Assembly (NCBI GenBank): GCA_002633025.1 | Contig: NMRB01000014.1 | Location: forward strand, 511,304 to 575,303 | Reading direction: 5' to 3' | Length of the DNA: 64,000 nucleotides | DNA from: Notospermus geniculatus | Taxonomy: Eukaryota; Nemertea; Pilidiophora; Heteronemertea; Lineidae | Shown here: piece after piece, positions 11,406 through 25,900 of the stretch | Layout of the letters: every line of letters begins with the position of its first letter | Position numbering within the stretch: position 1 is the stretch's first letter | Made by a program: the position numbers and the translations under genes | Notes under the pieces: model-generated | Seen by the model: the letters and a program-made list of their open reading frames with translations, nothing else | What the model was told of the DNA's origin: nothing | Databases searched by the model: none

Positions 11406-11772
11406 TACGGTGGCCCATAAGGGACATTTATTTTTCATTTTATATTTTTATTTTTTTCGTACTTTTCTCCGTGGAATAAACTTTTCTCCGCGGAATAAAG
11501 TTATTTCCGCGGAATAAACTTTATTTCCGGGGAGAAAACTTTATTTCCGCGGAGAAAAGGTTATTTCCGCAGAGGAAAGTTTATTTCCGCGGAGAAAAGT
11601 TTTCTCCACGTGGAGAAAAGTTTATTCCGCGGAATAAAGTTATTTCCGCGGAGAAAACTTTATTTCCGCGGAGAAAACATTATTTCCGCGGAGAAAAGTT
11701 TATTCCACGGGGGAAAGTACGAAAAAAATAAAAATATAAAATGAAAAATAAATGTCCTTATGGGCCACCGTA
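11406..11772. mobile_element. Inverted-repeat element with CCGCGG array core
   Basis: A 367-bp element. The terminal inverted repeats are over 50 bp and nearly perfect, starting TACGGTGGCCCATAAGGGAC. The core is an array of about a dozen short units alternating CCGCGG with GAATAAA or GAGAAAA, themselves palindromic. It is non-coding and probably a non-autonomous DNA element whose centre expanded. Confidence 0.85.
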
Positions 11773-12038
11773 GAATTGCTATTTTCACTGGACTGGAAAT
11801 GAACTGCTGACACAACCATTCTCGTGACGTCAAGTGACCATGCACCAAGATAGACCGAATCGAAATTCGAAATCATGGCAATAGATGTTTATGCATTCGT
11901 TCGCGGGTATCTCCGTTTGTTAAACTGACGTCTGGCATTACGCAACAAACTGACTATCATATCGGTGCTGCCATCATTTTGCCATCGAATAAACTATAGA
12001 GAGCAGTATAGAGGGCGCTGTGACGCCGAAACGTCAAA
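11773..12038 (+). promoter_or_regulatory. Probable promoter and 5' UTR of SNX14
   Basis: This short interval lies between the element ending at 11772 and the SNX14 start codon. It contains several CpG and a TGACGTCA-like CRE half (cgtgacgtcaag near 11823). I see no TATA box at a fixed distance; the assignment rests on position. Confidence 0.35.
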
Positions 12039-13964
12039 ATGGTGGAAATGAAAAACTTGGTGCTCGAACATTTCAAATTTTCAGCGTGCACAGGCATTTT
12101 AATGCTGTTAACATTGATTCTATATAGGTAAGGAAAAGTATTTTTCAGAAAAATGCTTAGTTAATGGACAAGTGCTAGGTCTTTACAGGAGTAATCTTGG
12201 TACAACTGTTGTGTCCGACAATGGATAAGTGTGGTATGATTGTCGGATATTCAGCCGTCGAGTTCCTTGTTTGTCATCAGGTCATGCTCGAAATCAAATG
12301 TATTTTTGCTTTGTCATGCAAATGCTTCCGAGTTTTTCTCTGTCATTTGTGCTTTTAGCAAGCTTTTTAAAATAGGCGAGCGATAAGAACGAAAGAAGAA
12401 CAAGCAAGAAACAACAGGCTGTGAACAGGAAGGAAGGAGGAAGATCATCAAATCAACAAACAAGACATGTCAAGAGAGCCCTCCTTCTCCTACCTTTTTT
12501 GGGGGCTTGGCCCTTCCTTGCAAGAAGGCTGCACAGCTGCAGCAAAAATGCCCATGTCATGTGTGCACTGATTGTGATTCTGATATGCTACATGAGACCA
12601 CCTGACACCATAAAGGCTGACTTGACATTGGATGACACGCGACACTAATTGGCAAACAAAATGGCTTCACAAAGGATTCATCCCCATGAAACCTTTGTTT
12701 GCCTTGTTGCCTTTGTTTGTTCGTGTCGCGTGCCATCTGATGTAAAGTCAGCCTTACAAACTTCCTTGTCAACTTTCAGAAAAGTTGATGAACTTGTCCT
12801 GCTTACTTCCATGACTTCCAAGACTAGAGGGCAGGCCCGGCTTGGCTCACAGAAGGCCTGCTACCACCCCAGGAAGCCCCTAAGCAGGACCTGACCTTGG
12901 TTAAACTTGACGTGAACCTAACTCATTATGATAGCGAGTCTTATTATTCATGTTAGTTGGTGAATATTCTTCTTTCGATTTCAGCCATGTCCATTACGTA
13001 GCAGTTATTTGGTCATTTCTAACAGGATTGGGGTTTTGCTATTTTGCATTCAGCAAAGATACCCTTCTGCCAAATTTACTTTTCATGCTTCAAAGAAAAA
13101 GAAAGGTTAGTAAATCAATTTGAAGAATCTCTACTACCGGGGTACATGTATAGAGGTTTCCCACTGACGTCACACGGTCGCCATACTGGCCGTCAAAATG
13201 AAGCCATGGTGGCTGCCATCTTGTTCTCGGTTCGAACACTAAGCGGCCCGTACAGACCACTGGGAGCATACAACTCAACAAATCACTTTACCTCTCAAAG
13301 TTTCTGAGCATAAGTAGTTGGTCTGGTGTGAAAACCGTGTTGAAAACAAAGCGAATCGTCCATACGGCTTGCTGTAGAACAGTGTAGAAGAGTCCGATGA
13401 ATGCCGACAACGTACAAACCACGTCAAAAACGCTGTGTTGATGCTGTGACGTTGCGTCATTTGACGGCCAATATGGCGGATATTTGGAGCTGTGACGTCA
13501 CGTGGGAAACCTCTATAGTACTAATAAATAAATAAGTGACAGTTGATGTAGATGAAAGTGAGGGATGAATGCAGGCCTTTATATTCCCTAATTTGGGATA
13601 TTTCTGATTACGGTGGTATGGGGCCAAGCGCGATCGGGGTGGAGCGCAAGGGGGGTGTTCCCCCCTCGTTAGAAAATTTTTTGAAAATAGAGGATAAAAG
13701 ATGCCATTTCCAGGCATCTGAGATTCCCATTTAAATGTAAAACAAGACTCAAATTTGGGCGCCCTTAATTTGGGCTCCGACGTTAAACGTTGTTAATTTG
13801 GGGGAATATAAAGGCCTGGAATGAGATTGCATTAATTATGGTAAACATACTATTTCCTATCATATCTTACTTGATTTGCAGAATAGAAGCAAGGATGATG
13901 ATGAGTTTTTACTGTTAAAGAAACTCTGTCCTGTGTGTGGTGAAAGTAATTGCCCCCGTCACAG
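12039..13964 (+). CDS. SNX14: SNX14 exons 1-3: membrane anchor and Cys motif
   Basis: Exon 1 starts [15 protein letters not shown] and gives a first hydrophobic helix (about residues 13-30). Exon 2 gives the second (about 31-52) followed by DTLLPNLLF, which aligns with DSLLPNIFF of the vertebrate protein. Exon 3 encodes [13 protein letters not shown] (about residues 86-98), matching the conserved CxVCGxxxCxRHR before PXA, possibly a small metal site. The ATG at 12039 is the first in frame; its context is ordinary. Introns 1 and 2 hold inverted-repeat elements. Confidence 0.85.
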
Positions 13965-16900
13965 GTGAGTTGAGTCTTTTGAATTGAATCATAAGTTCCT
14001 GGTACAAACTCTGAATAATTCCTACAAGATTGAACACGAGAAGCTGGATGAATTGTCAATTTCACATAGTGCTCTTAGTAATAACTGTTGTTTAAGTTCA
14101 TGGTTTTGTTTTTAGGCCAGAGCTGAATATCCTAGCCCTGCAACCATGGACAGACCTAATGCTACCGGAGAGGGTAGATACAGCCGTAGAAGAAGTGAGT
14201 AGAGGTTTGATGGCACAAAGTCTTGTGGTAGTTTTGGTCTTCTGTTGTTCCCAAAATGAACTTTTGCTCTCTGACATGGACAGGTGGTCGACTGACTACC
14301 TGAATTTCATCAGCAAGCTGAGGAAGTTTGTTCCCTGAGGTACATGTAATAGCAGGGCACTGATGGCACATGATGGTCTGCCTTTATGTCTTCATATTTG
14401 GAGAAGTGGAAGCATGAAGTGTAGATAACAATATTAACATGGATTACTTGACTGAAATTGAGGTCTGATGGAATACAGTATGATGTTTGTTCTGTAAAAT
14501 ACTCTTTTTCTTTCAGTTTTTGACATTGGTCCTGAAAAATTATGTGTACACTTGGTACCGGTAAGTTAATATAAGATTAATAGTCTGTTGATAGCTGGAA
14601 GTTAACACTATTCAGAAGACTGCAGATTCATTCAATCTGATTCATATCAGACGATTCTTGTTTAAAGTTTTAGATAATCCAATGTAACTTCCTGAATTCC
14701 AGTGAGATAGGGGAAGATGAGGCGTTCGTGGACGAGCTGAAAACAAGCATACGATACATGGCTGCCATACTACTGAGGAGAATTAAGAAGGTGGGTTAAT
14801 GTGTGTATCAAATGCAGTGATATTTGAACCTAATATCTGAAGGAAGTTATTACTTTGTCCAAATAATTGTCCTTTCTGTAAAATATATCTAGAGATTCAA
14901 GGCCAGCTGAGATGACTTTTCAGTTCATGATAAGCTGGATGCAGTTGCCTTTTAAATATGTTTCCTCATGGAATTCTTCTTGTATTGGGCACCATAGAGT
15001 GATTGGCTTGAAGGTAATCCTGATGTGAATACTAGTAGATATCATTGCATATACTCTGATGCACCCTGCAGGGGACTCTCTTTTCATTTTGTATTGATTT
15101 TTTTCACAGGTGGACATTCCTACTCTTGTGACTCAGAAACTGGTCCCAGCTGCAGTGCGGCATGTCGACTGTTACCTTCAGGCTCGGAATAGTTGTAAGT
15201 TAAAGATCGTATGGACATGTGTCTTGCTTGAATGTTTAGAACACTAATATTCAATCTTCTAGACGCTTCTGAAACTTTTGCATATTGTTAGGTTACAGTG
15301 TTAGATGCCAGTGGAAATGTGTTACAGTTAAATGAAAAAAAATGTGTGAATTTGGTCACTGTGGCAAGTGCTTTAACATTCTTTGTGAAAAAATAATTGA
15401 CTGGACTGGTGTGTTGAAAGAGCACATGTGCACCTGCTTGTTTCTTGTGCCCACAGTACTTCGCACTTGGCCGTACTAACAATGTCGTTATTTCTGAGTC
15501 ATCTGAAATCGGTCAAAATTTGATACCACCCACCCTTTATACCATGTGTAACTGATTTCATTTGAAATTTCGTGCAGACAAATTTGCCATCTTATTCATT
15601 ACTTTTGGCTGTTTTTCCATCTGAAAGTCCTTGATTTCACCTCAACATGCATTATTTGAATACTGAAATTCTCCTTTGGTATTTCTGTTGTGCATTAAGT
15701 TCGTTTCATCTGTTATGTTATGAAGTCTCGAATTGCAGGTACCAAACTCTGTTGAAAGGGGTGAAGTTCTTTGGTATACCGGTACATTTTCCACCTGTTA
15801 TGAATGATAAGGAATAAATATCGAACATTCGGTCAAAGGCTGGGTTAAGTCGTTAGATATATACGGCTCTCACTCTTTTCAGTTTTCAATGATGCAAATA
15901 AATCAAGCATATCATCCTTCGTTTTCATTGTTTCGATTTCTTTTTGCTCCAAAGGTATCAAGGGTATGGTTCGTTTGAAATTCAATTACTGCATGAAATG
16001 CCTTGCTTATTGCATTTACTCTTCAGGTTGATACATATCTCATCATTGTTGCTTATAGTTCATGCAGCCTGCCGTTGAATTTTCTGTGTTACCAGGTGGC
16101 TTTCCTGTGTTGTTCTACTTGCCATACACTTGATGTTGTAAATGATCATCATGGTGGCAAACTTTCTGACTTCAACATTCTGACCCTTGTTATATTTGAT
16201 GCATGCCTATACTCTATTTTTCTTGGGCGAATACAACTTGAAGTGTTTTGTATGAACAGCCTCCTCTGGTTACTTTGTTGTTGGTTACCTTTGACTTATG
16301 CATGTGGTATGATACATGTAGCACCCTCCCTTCCTGCATTAGGAGAAAGTTCATCTTATGCAGTCTTGTGAGCTAAACACTGAAATAGATTGGTGTAGGG
16401 TCACCATGGTCAGGGTTTCTGTACTTCTAAGTTCATTTTAGAAATCAACTTGTATTGTAAGCTTTTCAATATCAAAAATATCTTGTTAGAGAATGACAGT
16501 GACAGCAATCAGCATATTCTTCTGATATTAATGTTCCCACACTATGCTCTGTTCATCAGAATATTTTGTTTGAGGCCCCCTAGGACAGATCCTGCAGCGC
16601 TCAGGAATTCGAGAACTGACTTGATATAAAGAGTAATAACATGATGGATGACTGAACAATATATGATAAGCATTCAGGGTTAATTTTTTTTTCAATTTCA
16701 GATAAAAAAGGTGATATCCAGCAAGTAACCCTTGACTTGATTGGCTCTCATTTACATATCAGCATGAGGAGTAGAGCAGCTGAGCTGCAGTATCTACGCC
16801 AGATTGCCGACAACATATTCCCGTATATTTTATCAGCGCAGCCATTACAGTGCAGGTGAGTGACGTTCTTTGTCCTGGGCAGAAATTTGGGCATGATTTT

Positions 16901-19900
16901 CTACTTGAATTTAGTATTTTTTGTTCAAAGGTTGGTGGCTTTGAATTAACCAGGAGCCAGTGTCTAGTTGTCAGCAAATTATTTTCCCTTTAACATTTCA
17001 GACCGTTGTGTTCACTGCTGAGAGAGATCCTAGCTAGCTCCATCCTCCTCCCAGCTATGGATGTCGTAGCTGATCCAGTACGTACTTCTGCCTCAGTCCC
17101 CTTCACTATCCGAATTGCGATGCTAGCTTGATATACCGGTAGAAGAATATAATGATCATAATTTGTTAGCTTACTCTTGACTAGTTTACTGTGAATACAC
17201 TTTAATAAGCGATCAATCATTCTGGCCTTGTCTACAACTTCATCATGGTCAGTTCTTCCAGTTCGATCAACTTGAAGATCAAAGGTTTCCAATCCTTATG
17301 TGGTCCATTTTACATGTATTTGGGCAATTTGAGAAGACCTTGCATTGTTTGTTGATTTCCAGGATATTGTCAACAAGTTGCTGTTAGTATTTTTTGATGA
17401 CACTCCAGTAAGTATGTCATAAAATAATGAAAATTATGAAATGTGAAATAATCTGAATTATGAATAATTTGAAATATGAATAATAAAATAATGAAAATTG
17501 TTTAATATCTTTATGCCATTGACAATTTGAATTCTGTCTGTCACGTGTGTTAGTAAGCTGAAGCAAAGAATAGTTAACAGGATTCACACTCAAATCGATC
17601 TGATGGCTAATTGTAACTCGCGAATCTTTTTCATGATTTAATTTATTCTCCTATTTCCAGCCTCCTGTCTGTTTGGACCCACCATCAAGCCAGGTTACCG
17701 TTCTTGCCAACTTCAGTGCCCCACTGAGTCGAAATTGCTCAGTAAGTGTCTAACGTTATATCTGCATCGCCATCGTACCTCAAGGTCCTCATATCAATGC
17801 ATGCCTTACCAGAGGCCCTTGTGTAGACTTCCTGAGATAACTCCTTTTCACGGAAAATTGCTAATGGTTTTCATCGCTGGATGTCCTATATTTCAAACTA
17901 CCTGTACCAAAGATGTTTATTTCGTTACAAATCGTTACATCTGGTGTGTTACATTTCAGTCATTACACATAGATTCTGTGGCCGATATCATGAATGATCA
18001 AGAAGCCCTCTACCCATTCATGCAATTCCTCAAGAGAGAAGCTTCTGTCAATGTACTTATGTTTTGTCTCGCAGCAGGTATGTATTGAAGTTCTCCATTT
18101 CGTCTGCTTTACCTCCAGATATTCTGTTTGGAAATTGTCGTGAAACCAGTTGATCACTCCTTGTGAAGTGTCACAGTCAGGAGATAATTTCCATTAACAT
18201 GATTCTATCCCTACCATTGTTGTGCTAGTAAATAGCATCTTAATAAACAATAGGCTAAAGCACACTGCATAAATGAAAGAATGTTAGATTTTATTTTTTG
18301 TGTCTTGTTTTGCTTTTGTATTTCATCTCTGAATTGTATGAGTTGCATCTTTTTTCATTGTTCATGATGATGTTGTTTCCATTACCTGTTCTCATTTGTC
18401 ATTCAACTTCTAACGCATTCTTTCGTTAACCAATCATCAAATAAATACATGTATATTTCCATGCGTTACACTTTTATCCATATGTGTCTGATATGTTGCA
18501 AATTTATTGTTGACTGATATTGTGATTTCTGAATGCCTCATATCGTATTTCTTTCTACTTGACTTCACCTGACCAGGCTCGCCCCTTTCAGCAGCTAACA
18601 AAATGGCTGCTGATGATGAAAACATTCAGGCCCTTGAAATGTTGAACCGTTACAGTAAGAATGGTCTTAAGTTGCCATCATTAATACCCTTACAGGGTTT
18701 CCGCCAGAAATTTTTTTGAGGGTACTAATTTCTTCAAAATCAGAAAAAAACCATGAAATTAAAGAAAATGGCCCTTTTCTGTTCCTTTGAGGGTACTACC
18801 ATAGTACCCTTAGTACCCTCTGGTGGAAACACTGTCTTACCCTTGGTAGAAAAATAAATGCAACAATCTTCACAAATTATGCAATAAGCCAAAGTCTATT
18901 CAATAAAAGAATATTGAGAAGGTCTTGTGTCGGTGTATTCATTTACCCACACTTTACTGTATTGTGATGCCATCATGAGGTTGTTGCATTTGTTCATTAC
19001 AATACTGCTGAGTGCTGGGTGTAGAATTGTAGACGATGAATGCATTAGAGAATTGATTCCTCATTCTGAGCTATGTTGGTTTTCAAACTTCCACCACTGT
19101 ATTTCACTTGCCACTAATTTGTTGCACCTCATGCTTTTGGTTTATTGATTACCCCAGCACTAGTTGATGATTTGGTGATTGATGAAATGATTAACTGTCT
19201 GATTCATTTATCTGTTGCCTTATTTGCTGGGCACAGGTTGGTTATGTGATATCTTGCATACTCTTGTTTCGAGTGTGTAACTTATGATAACGCAGTGCAG
19301 CTTGCCTTCTTGGTGCACAATCAAAGGATTTGGGATTTGTTTTAGTGCCCTTTATGTCTTTCCTGTGTTGGTACCCTTTTGATTGTTGAGACTGGTGATA
19401 GTGGTATATTCTCCCCTAGTCAGAGGAGATCCAGGTGTGCCCTACAGGCTTCTTGGTTTTGTAAGAAGCCTATGAAGAACCATTTTGTTTGGAAAAGCAA
19501 TGATTGTGCTCTGCATGATGTACCGGTATATGTAATAACTTTGACATGATGTATCAAGAAACTGTTCCCTGTATCCACTTCAATTGATACATGGTAATAT
19601 AAGCAGGAAGAGATCTCTTCCTGATATAAGTAAACTCAACTCTATTTGGTAACTCTCTGAAATTCCGTTCATTTTTCAGAGGATTTCAACAGGAAGATCT
19701 TGAATCCTGATTTGACCTCTCTTCAGCTTCGGAACCTTCACATAGAGGTGAACGAGATGTATGGACGTTACTGTGCATACACATCAGTTGATAAGATACA
19801 GTTCGATGAAGATATTGTGACTGAACTGAGAAAAAGTAAGTTGGGCCTCATAATTTGAGTTGGGGATGTTAAGGTCATGCCTGTATTCATAAATCGCTTG

Positions 19901-22900
19901 CAGTTATATCATCAGGAGTCACTTTGTAAGCGTGTTTTTTTTGGTTCCAGTCTGTGATGGCCCGTTTGAAGGAGTCAAGAAGCTTCAGACAACCACCCCT
20001 CTCTTCAGGGCCTATGAGCATGCATACAATCTACTCGAGAACACATTCTTACCTCTCTTTCACCAAAGTGATGATGTAAGTGGCTTCTGTGTAGTATGGT
20101 TCATGACCAAAAGTCATCATCATCATTTAAAATCGTCAGTATTGTTGAGTGCATCGGGTTCTAAAATTCTTTTTCTCATGCCTAGACTAGATTTAATGGG
20201 CCTAGCATATGTGACCTTGGCCATTGAGGTCAAGGTCACCCATGTAGCACTGAGGTCAAGGTCATCTCTGCTGTCTATGATCCTAGTTTCATACAGATAG
20301 AAAGTTATGCCCGCTGTACATGATCAAATTTTTCATGTATTTTTTTGGAAATTCAGATTCCGGGCCTATTGGGGCTTCAATTATAAACCCGCATGTTGGC
20401 CTTTATTGAGCATATTCAGAAAATTGGATGAAAAATTTGATCGTGTACAGTGGGCATTAGGCGTTAGTCATGATCTCATCCTACCATTTGTATGATGATT
20501 TCTTTGCAGTATTACATTTGGCTCTGTGGAAATCGTCATTCCAAAGGCCTGTTCAGAAGTGCATCCAGGTAAGCAATCTCGGTTGGATGGATTAGTGAAT
20601 AGAATTGTTTCGTTATTGTTGATTTGTAGAGCTAAAAGCATGCTGTTCTCAAAAATTCTTAACATTTTCATACATTCATTCATATCGCTCTTCACTGTTC
20701 AAGTCCATGTTGTGTGTTTTTTCGTCAGACACTCATCCATGTTATTTGGAAACTGGCGCTTATCTGAGTGTCCGAGTGGTTTATTGTTAGAAGGATAGTT
20801 GTCTTGTGGCAAGAACTTGTCACAGATGAATATCTCAAGTGACTGATGTGTAATATCCGTACATGTATGTAGGTAGCTTTTGTTTTGCTGTAATGTAGAG
20901 CCTTACGTCTTTGCTGGCAGATGCTGGAGATAATATGATGCTGTAATCATCTTCATCTGGTGACTGTGAATGTATATCATATTGGGGTTTAATTGTGTTT
21001 ATGTTGCTTTTATCATTCATGTCTCTCTCTTTCCATTTTCTAAGCAATTCTTTAACCTCCAAGACCACTCAGTCTAACAATACTAGGTAATGCTTGTTAC
21101 AGCCTGTTGTTGTATCAGTGGATGGATATGGTACCTTGGTAGTTAGTTGTCAGTAGGGTCTTGTCCTGTGAACTGTGTATTGGTATTTCAAATGGCTGCC
21201 CTTTCTCTCTAGGTCCCGCACAATATCGTATCAAAATTTCCATCAATTTTGATCCTATTCTTGGGATACACTGAAGTTGCAATAAAGAGATTGTTTCACA
21301 AATTTGTTCCTTGCAAATTTGCTTCAGGGTCGGGATTGTTCATGTCAACAAAAAATGGAGTGCCCAATGTCTCCGTATTCAAACTGTGAAACTGTCACTT
21401 TAAGAAAGGTACCCCTATCATTCCAACATGCCCAACTCTTCAAGCACAGGCTGCATCAGCCACATACACGATGCACTGCCTGTGCAGATGTTTTGAGAAA
21501 CCCATTCATCAAATGAGTAAAGTTGCATGAATACACTCATTCAGACTCATTAGTTGTTGATATGATGTCAAGTGTGGTTCAAAGTGCAAGTGCTTTTAAG
21601 AGCAGTATCCTGCATTTCACTGTTGCATGGATTGGGAGCACAATGGAAAACATTTCCTACTGTGTAATAGTCAACTCCGCTTAATACCACAGGATATCGG
21701 TGCATGCTGAATGCTAAACTAACCCAATTGACTTTGTACCTCAGTTCAAGATTGTGAATGCAGTGGCGTGGTTGTTGTACTGATGTGTGATTTCTTGAAT
21801 TAGGGATGAATTTGGAAAGTCAGGAAAGAAGAAAAAGAAGGCAAAAAATAATAAGTAAAGTTAAAACAGTAGCCACTCTTACCATAAAGATAGTGCTTAC
21901 TAATGATATGTGAATTGTACTTTCCTAACCAGCTTGAAATTGTTTGTTAAACATTATCTTATATAAAAAAAATAGATAAGCGAGCTTATCTATTTTTGCT
22001 TATATACAGTTTTAACTGGTGTGCTGTAATGCTGTAATCATGCTCACACCTGTTTGATCAACTGTAGTCTACTTTATCTGTAGTCTACTAAACTGTACTT
22101 AACTGTAGTCCACATTATGCTGTAAGATCATCCTCACAGCTGTTTGAGTAACTGTAGTCTACCAGTACTTGATCACAAGTTACATTCAAGCGATTTCGGA
22201 CTCATCCATTCATTGAACCATTAAATGTCTAACTCTCAAATGATTCTCACCATGATTTTCCCGTAATCTTATGTCGTGGTGTAGGCACATGTCTTACCAA
22301 TATCTAACTGTGTCTGTGACTTAACCCATTCTCGGTGACAGTGTGTTCTGATGGACTGTTGGTGGCTGTTTATTGTAACAATGTCGTGTTGTCTTTTGTA
22401 AATCTGTTATGGTTTGCATTATTCAACATGAAGTGGTATTCTACTGTGGGTATATCATAAATCTGGATGCCAGTCATCATCACATTTGAACAGAACATGT
22501 AAAGAATGATTCATCCTAACTTCAACATGGGCAAAGGAAATGTGCAGTTATCTAATGATGTTAACGTAACTTGGTTTACTTTCCACGAGCCTCTAGCAAA
22601 TCCAAGGTTGTGCTCAATCAGTTGGTAAATACTGTGGTTTGTGGTTTAATAATTGTGACCCGGCACGACAGAATGAGTCAGAATGCGCACAGAAGAAGAC
22701 CCAACATGTCCAAGGTGCCACCAACGGTTCGATGATTTCAGGATTGTCTGCCCATTGTGAAATTTGACTTTGTCGATTTCTTTCGCTGTTGTCTGGTGTC
22801 ACCTTCGGTCTTCTCCTGTGCGACTTCCGACTCATTTTGCTGTGCCGAGTCACAATTGTGTTCACTTGTGGTGTCTGTTGTACAGGCCTGGGCACTTTGG

Positions 22901-25900
22901 CCATGTTGAAGTTCGGGTGAATCATACTTTAGAAACAAGAATCATAGGTCATGGCTCATCATCATGCTGTAATATATGGGCCCAGTCAGTTTCTCTAACT
23001 TGCTACTAACAGTATGATATGAATTACATGTACCGGGTAGTCGTAATGCACTCATGCATGTAGCAGCTGAAATTTGTGTGGTATGGAAGTAATTTCAAGA
23101 TACATAGGCATGTTGTATATAGCTTTGATGTGTTGCATGGGGCATGCGATCATCATTCGCTTCTTTTGGGTATGTAGTCAGGGGGATGTCTTGGTATGCA
23201 TCAGTATGTAATGGAATAGATTGTAATTCTTAGTCGGATGGGCCATAGTGATGTCCTGAGTAATCCAATGAAATGTTCTTATTGACTACGGTAACATGTT
23301 GAATCATGAAGCGGCATTGTTATAGCCATTGTGGTGATGGTAGCTTGTGGGTACATTAGAGCAAGGCATGTTGTTAACTAAACTCAGCAACTGGTTTGTT
23401 CATCGTCATCTCATTCAAGTGATCATCTTGCCAATGATTAGAGATCTGGGTTTCTTTGATCGGTGTTACTCTCCAGTTCACCAAGTAAATAACTTTTTTG
23501 CAGCAAGAAGATTGGTAGTCAACAGTTTGGTTTGTCCAAAATTGGGAGCAGGCTCAAAGGCGTGTTTAGGACTAACACAGGTAAGAAGTGGTTACAGGTA
23601 CAAATGATCAACTGTATAGGACGACACAGACATTGATTGTGCCTTTTAAGCCATTGCAGTCCATACAATTTATGGCCATGTGGTTCGTAAGTTGGTTCAA
23701 AAAGAAGGAATAACACTGATAGGTAGTCAAGTCTGAATCTAGCTTGAAATGAATGAAACCTGTAAGTTAGCTATAAGTTGGCTGGTCTCTGGCATCCCCT
23801 AACATCAGATTAGATTAAAATCTACCTGTGCACCCTGACAAGCTAGGTGATTGTTGAGTTATGTTTCCTGTGTCGTTATGTATTCCTAAAGCCATATTTC
23901 TATTCAGAGACACTTGTCCATGGGGTGATACTGTAGTAGCCATCTTTTTTCAGTTGAAGGCAAATTTATTGATGGTGTCCCTTATACAGATGCTGCTGAG
24001 GATATTTTGGTGAGTGCTATTGATCATGTTATGACTGAAGGAAAGAGATGACATGAGGTATTGGAAAAGAACTTGTCAATCGGTGTGCATCATTGACTTG
24101 GTTGGAATTTGGCATTACATCCTCGGTTCGATTCAAGTCTTCAAACTTTATCATACGTAAATGGGGCATGTGTACTGAGTTCTAGCCTCGGTTGATGATC
24201 ACTTGACAGTCTGCCAGCCCTCATTCATCTCGGTTGTCCATCAGAGTAGAGATTAATTTTGAGGTTGATTTCTTCAGATATCCTCTCGTTACGTGACCTG
24301 ATCCAGGTGAACTTTCTACATCCTCCGTGTCTATCACCAAAACTGTTCTGATGTATAAGTTGTCCAAATCACCTGAGTGACAGGTGACTTCGTGTTAGGA
24401 CCTTGTGTTCGATTTCAGAGGGAATATAGCTCAGAATTTGTTTGTTTTGTGTATAGATCATTTACCCTCTAAGCATCACATAATGTGATATAGCTATTCC
24501 TCCTCGGGTGCACCAGAATGATATCTTGTGAGACAGAACACAATGAGTAATTTGTGTGGGGGTCTAGGAAAACCTGTCGGATGTCACTGAATGATCAAGA
24601 AGGGCTGTCGGATAGCCTGTGCATTGATCTGCTACTGTTTACCTGTTATGTACGTGTAGTACATTTCAGCTATTGAAATGTGTGGGTTCACCAAGGCCAT
24701 TAACACTTTCCTCAAACGCGACATCCGCCGGGTTTTCCTAGGCCGTCTCACATTTGTGCAATAGCAACACTGCTGTATATGAAAAGCTCCCCGTAAAAGC
24801 TGTGAGTTGTGAACTTTTTAGGTCCTTGCTCTTTGCTATTTCGTCCTTATATGATCCAAACTTCTGCCAGTAGATGGCACCTTGCACTTGTTGACTGGTG
24901 CTGAGGGGGTTTCAGTATATATGTTTACCATGATAATGTCTTCATCTTCAGGTATAATACCGGTAGTTGTCTCGACACCCAAAATTGCTGAGATACCTAT
25001 AATTATGTTGTGTGAAATATTTAGCACTGGCTGTGAAAGGAGTTCACCTCCTTGTGTGCATGTTGTTAGTGATGTGATGTGTGACTACTACTGAGGTAGC
25101 AGTTATCATTTCAAGCATGAATAGAGAGAGTGTCCAATACTGAAACCTAACCTCCCCATCAATGTGTTTCACAAACTACCCTAAGGCCACACTTTTTTTA
25201 TTTATTGGATTACGGATCCCCCTCCCAGGTTTTTTGAAAATGTTGAAAAAAAATAAAATTCCCGATGGTCTATTTTGTGTTCTTGTTTTTTTCCCGCCGA
25301 CCACTAGGTGCAACGTAAAAGATATTTAAATGCTGACGCCCTGTATTTTCAGGATACAGGCCCCTATGTAGGCCCTATCTCTTGTTCTACTGTTGCATCA
25401 ATAAAAGGTTTTATTTCTTTTTTACCACATTTCACTTTTTTTATTCCCTCCCCCTTGAATTTCTGTGACGCATAGCACGTAACACTAGGGAAAAAATTAA
25501 AAAGTCGAAGATTTTTGTATTTTATTTTTATTTTTATTCCCTCCCCTCCTACATAGGTTTCGGCCTGAAAAATCCGTAATCCAATAAATATAAAAAGTGT
25601 GGCCTAATAGTATTCCATCAGTGCATGAATCTGTAGTGTGTTGATTGAGAGCTGTTTTATGTGCAGGTGAGTACTGGTTGACGAAGACCATTTGAAATCT
25701 TTGATGAGGGAACCTAGACGAAATATTCTTTTAGGAAGGTTATTTTTAAGATGATGGTTATTTTGTTGATGAGTACTCTCCCTATTAGATAGTCTATGTT
25801 TAGAGAGATTTCTTAGTTTTAAGAGCAGTACCGGTATTCTAACTTGTGTTCTACCATAGGGAAAAGGCCAAACATCAACTGGAGAGGGGAAGGGCCAAAC

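Noticed and set aside
16003-16371. 122-codon hydrophobic plus-strand ORF in a SNX14 intron
   Set aside because: Hydrophobicity comes from T-rich intron sequence; it lacks flanking splice sites and any recognised topology.
20220-20263. GAGGTCAAGGTCA pair as a nuclear receptor response element
   Set aside because: Sits mid-intron beside a MITE with no other regulatory context; two short repeats alone are not enough.
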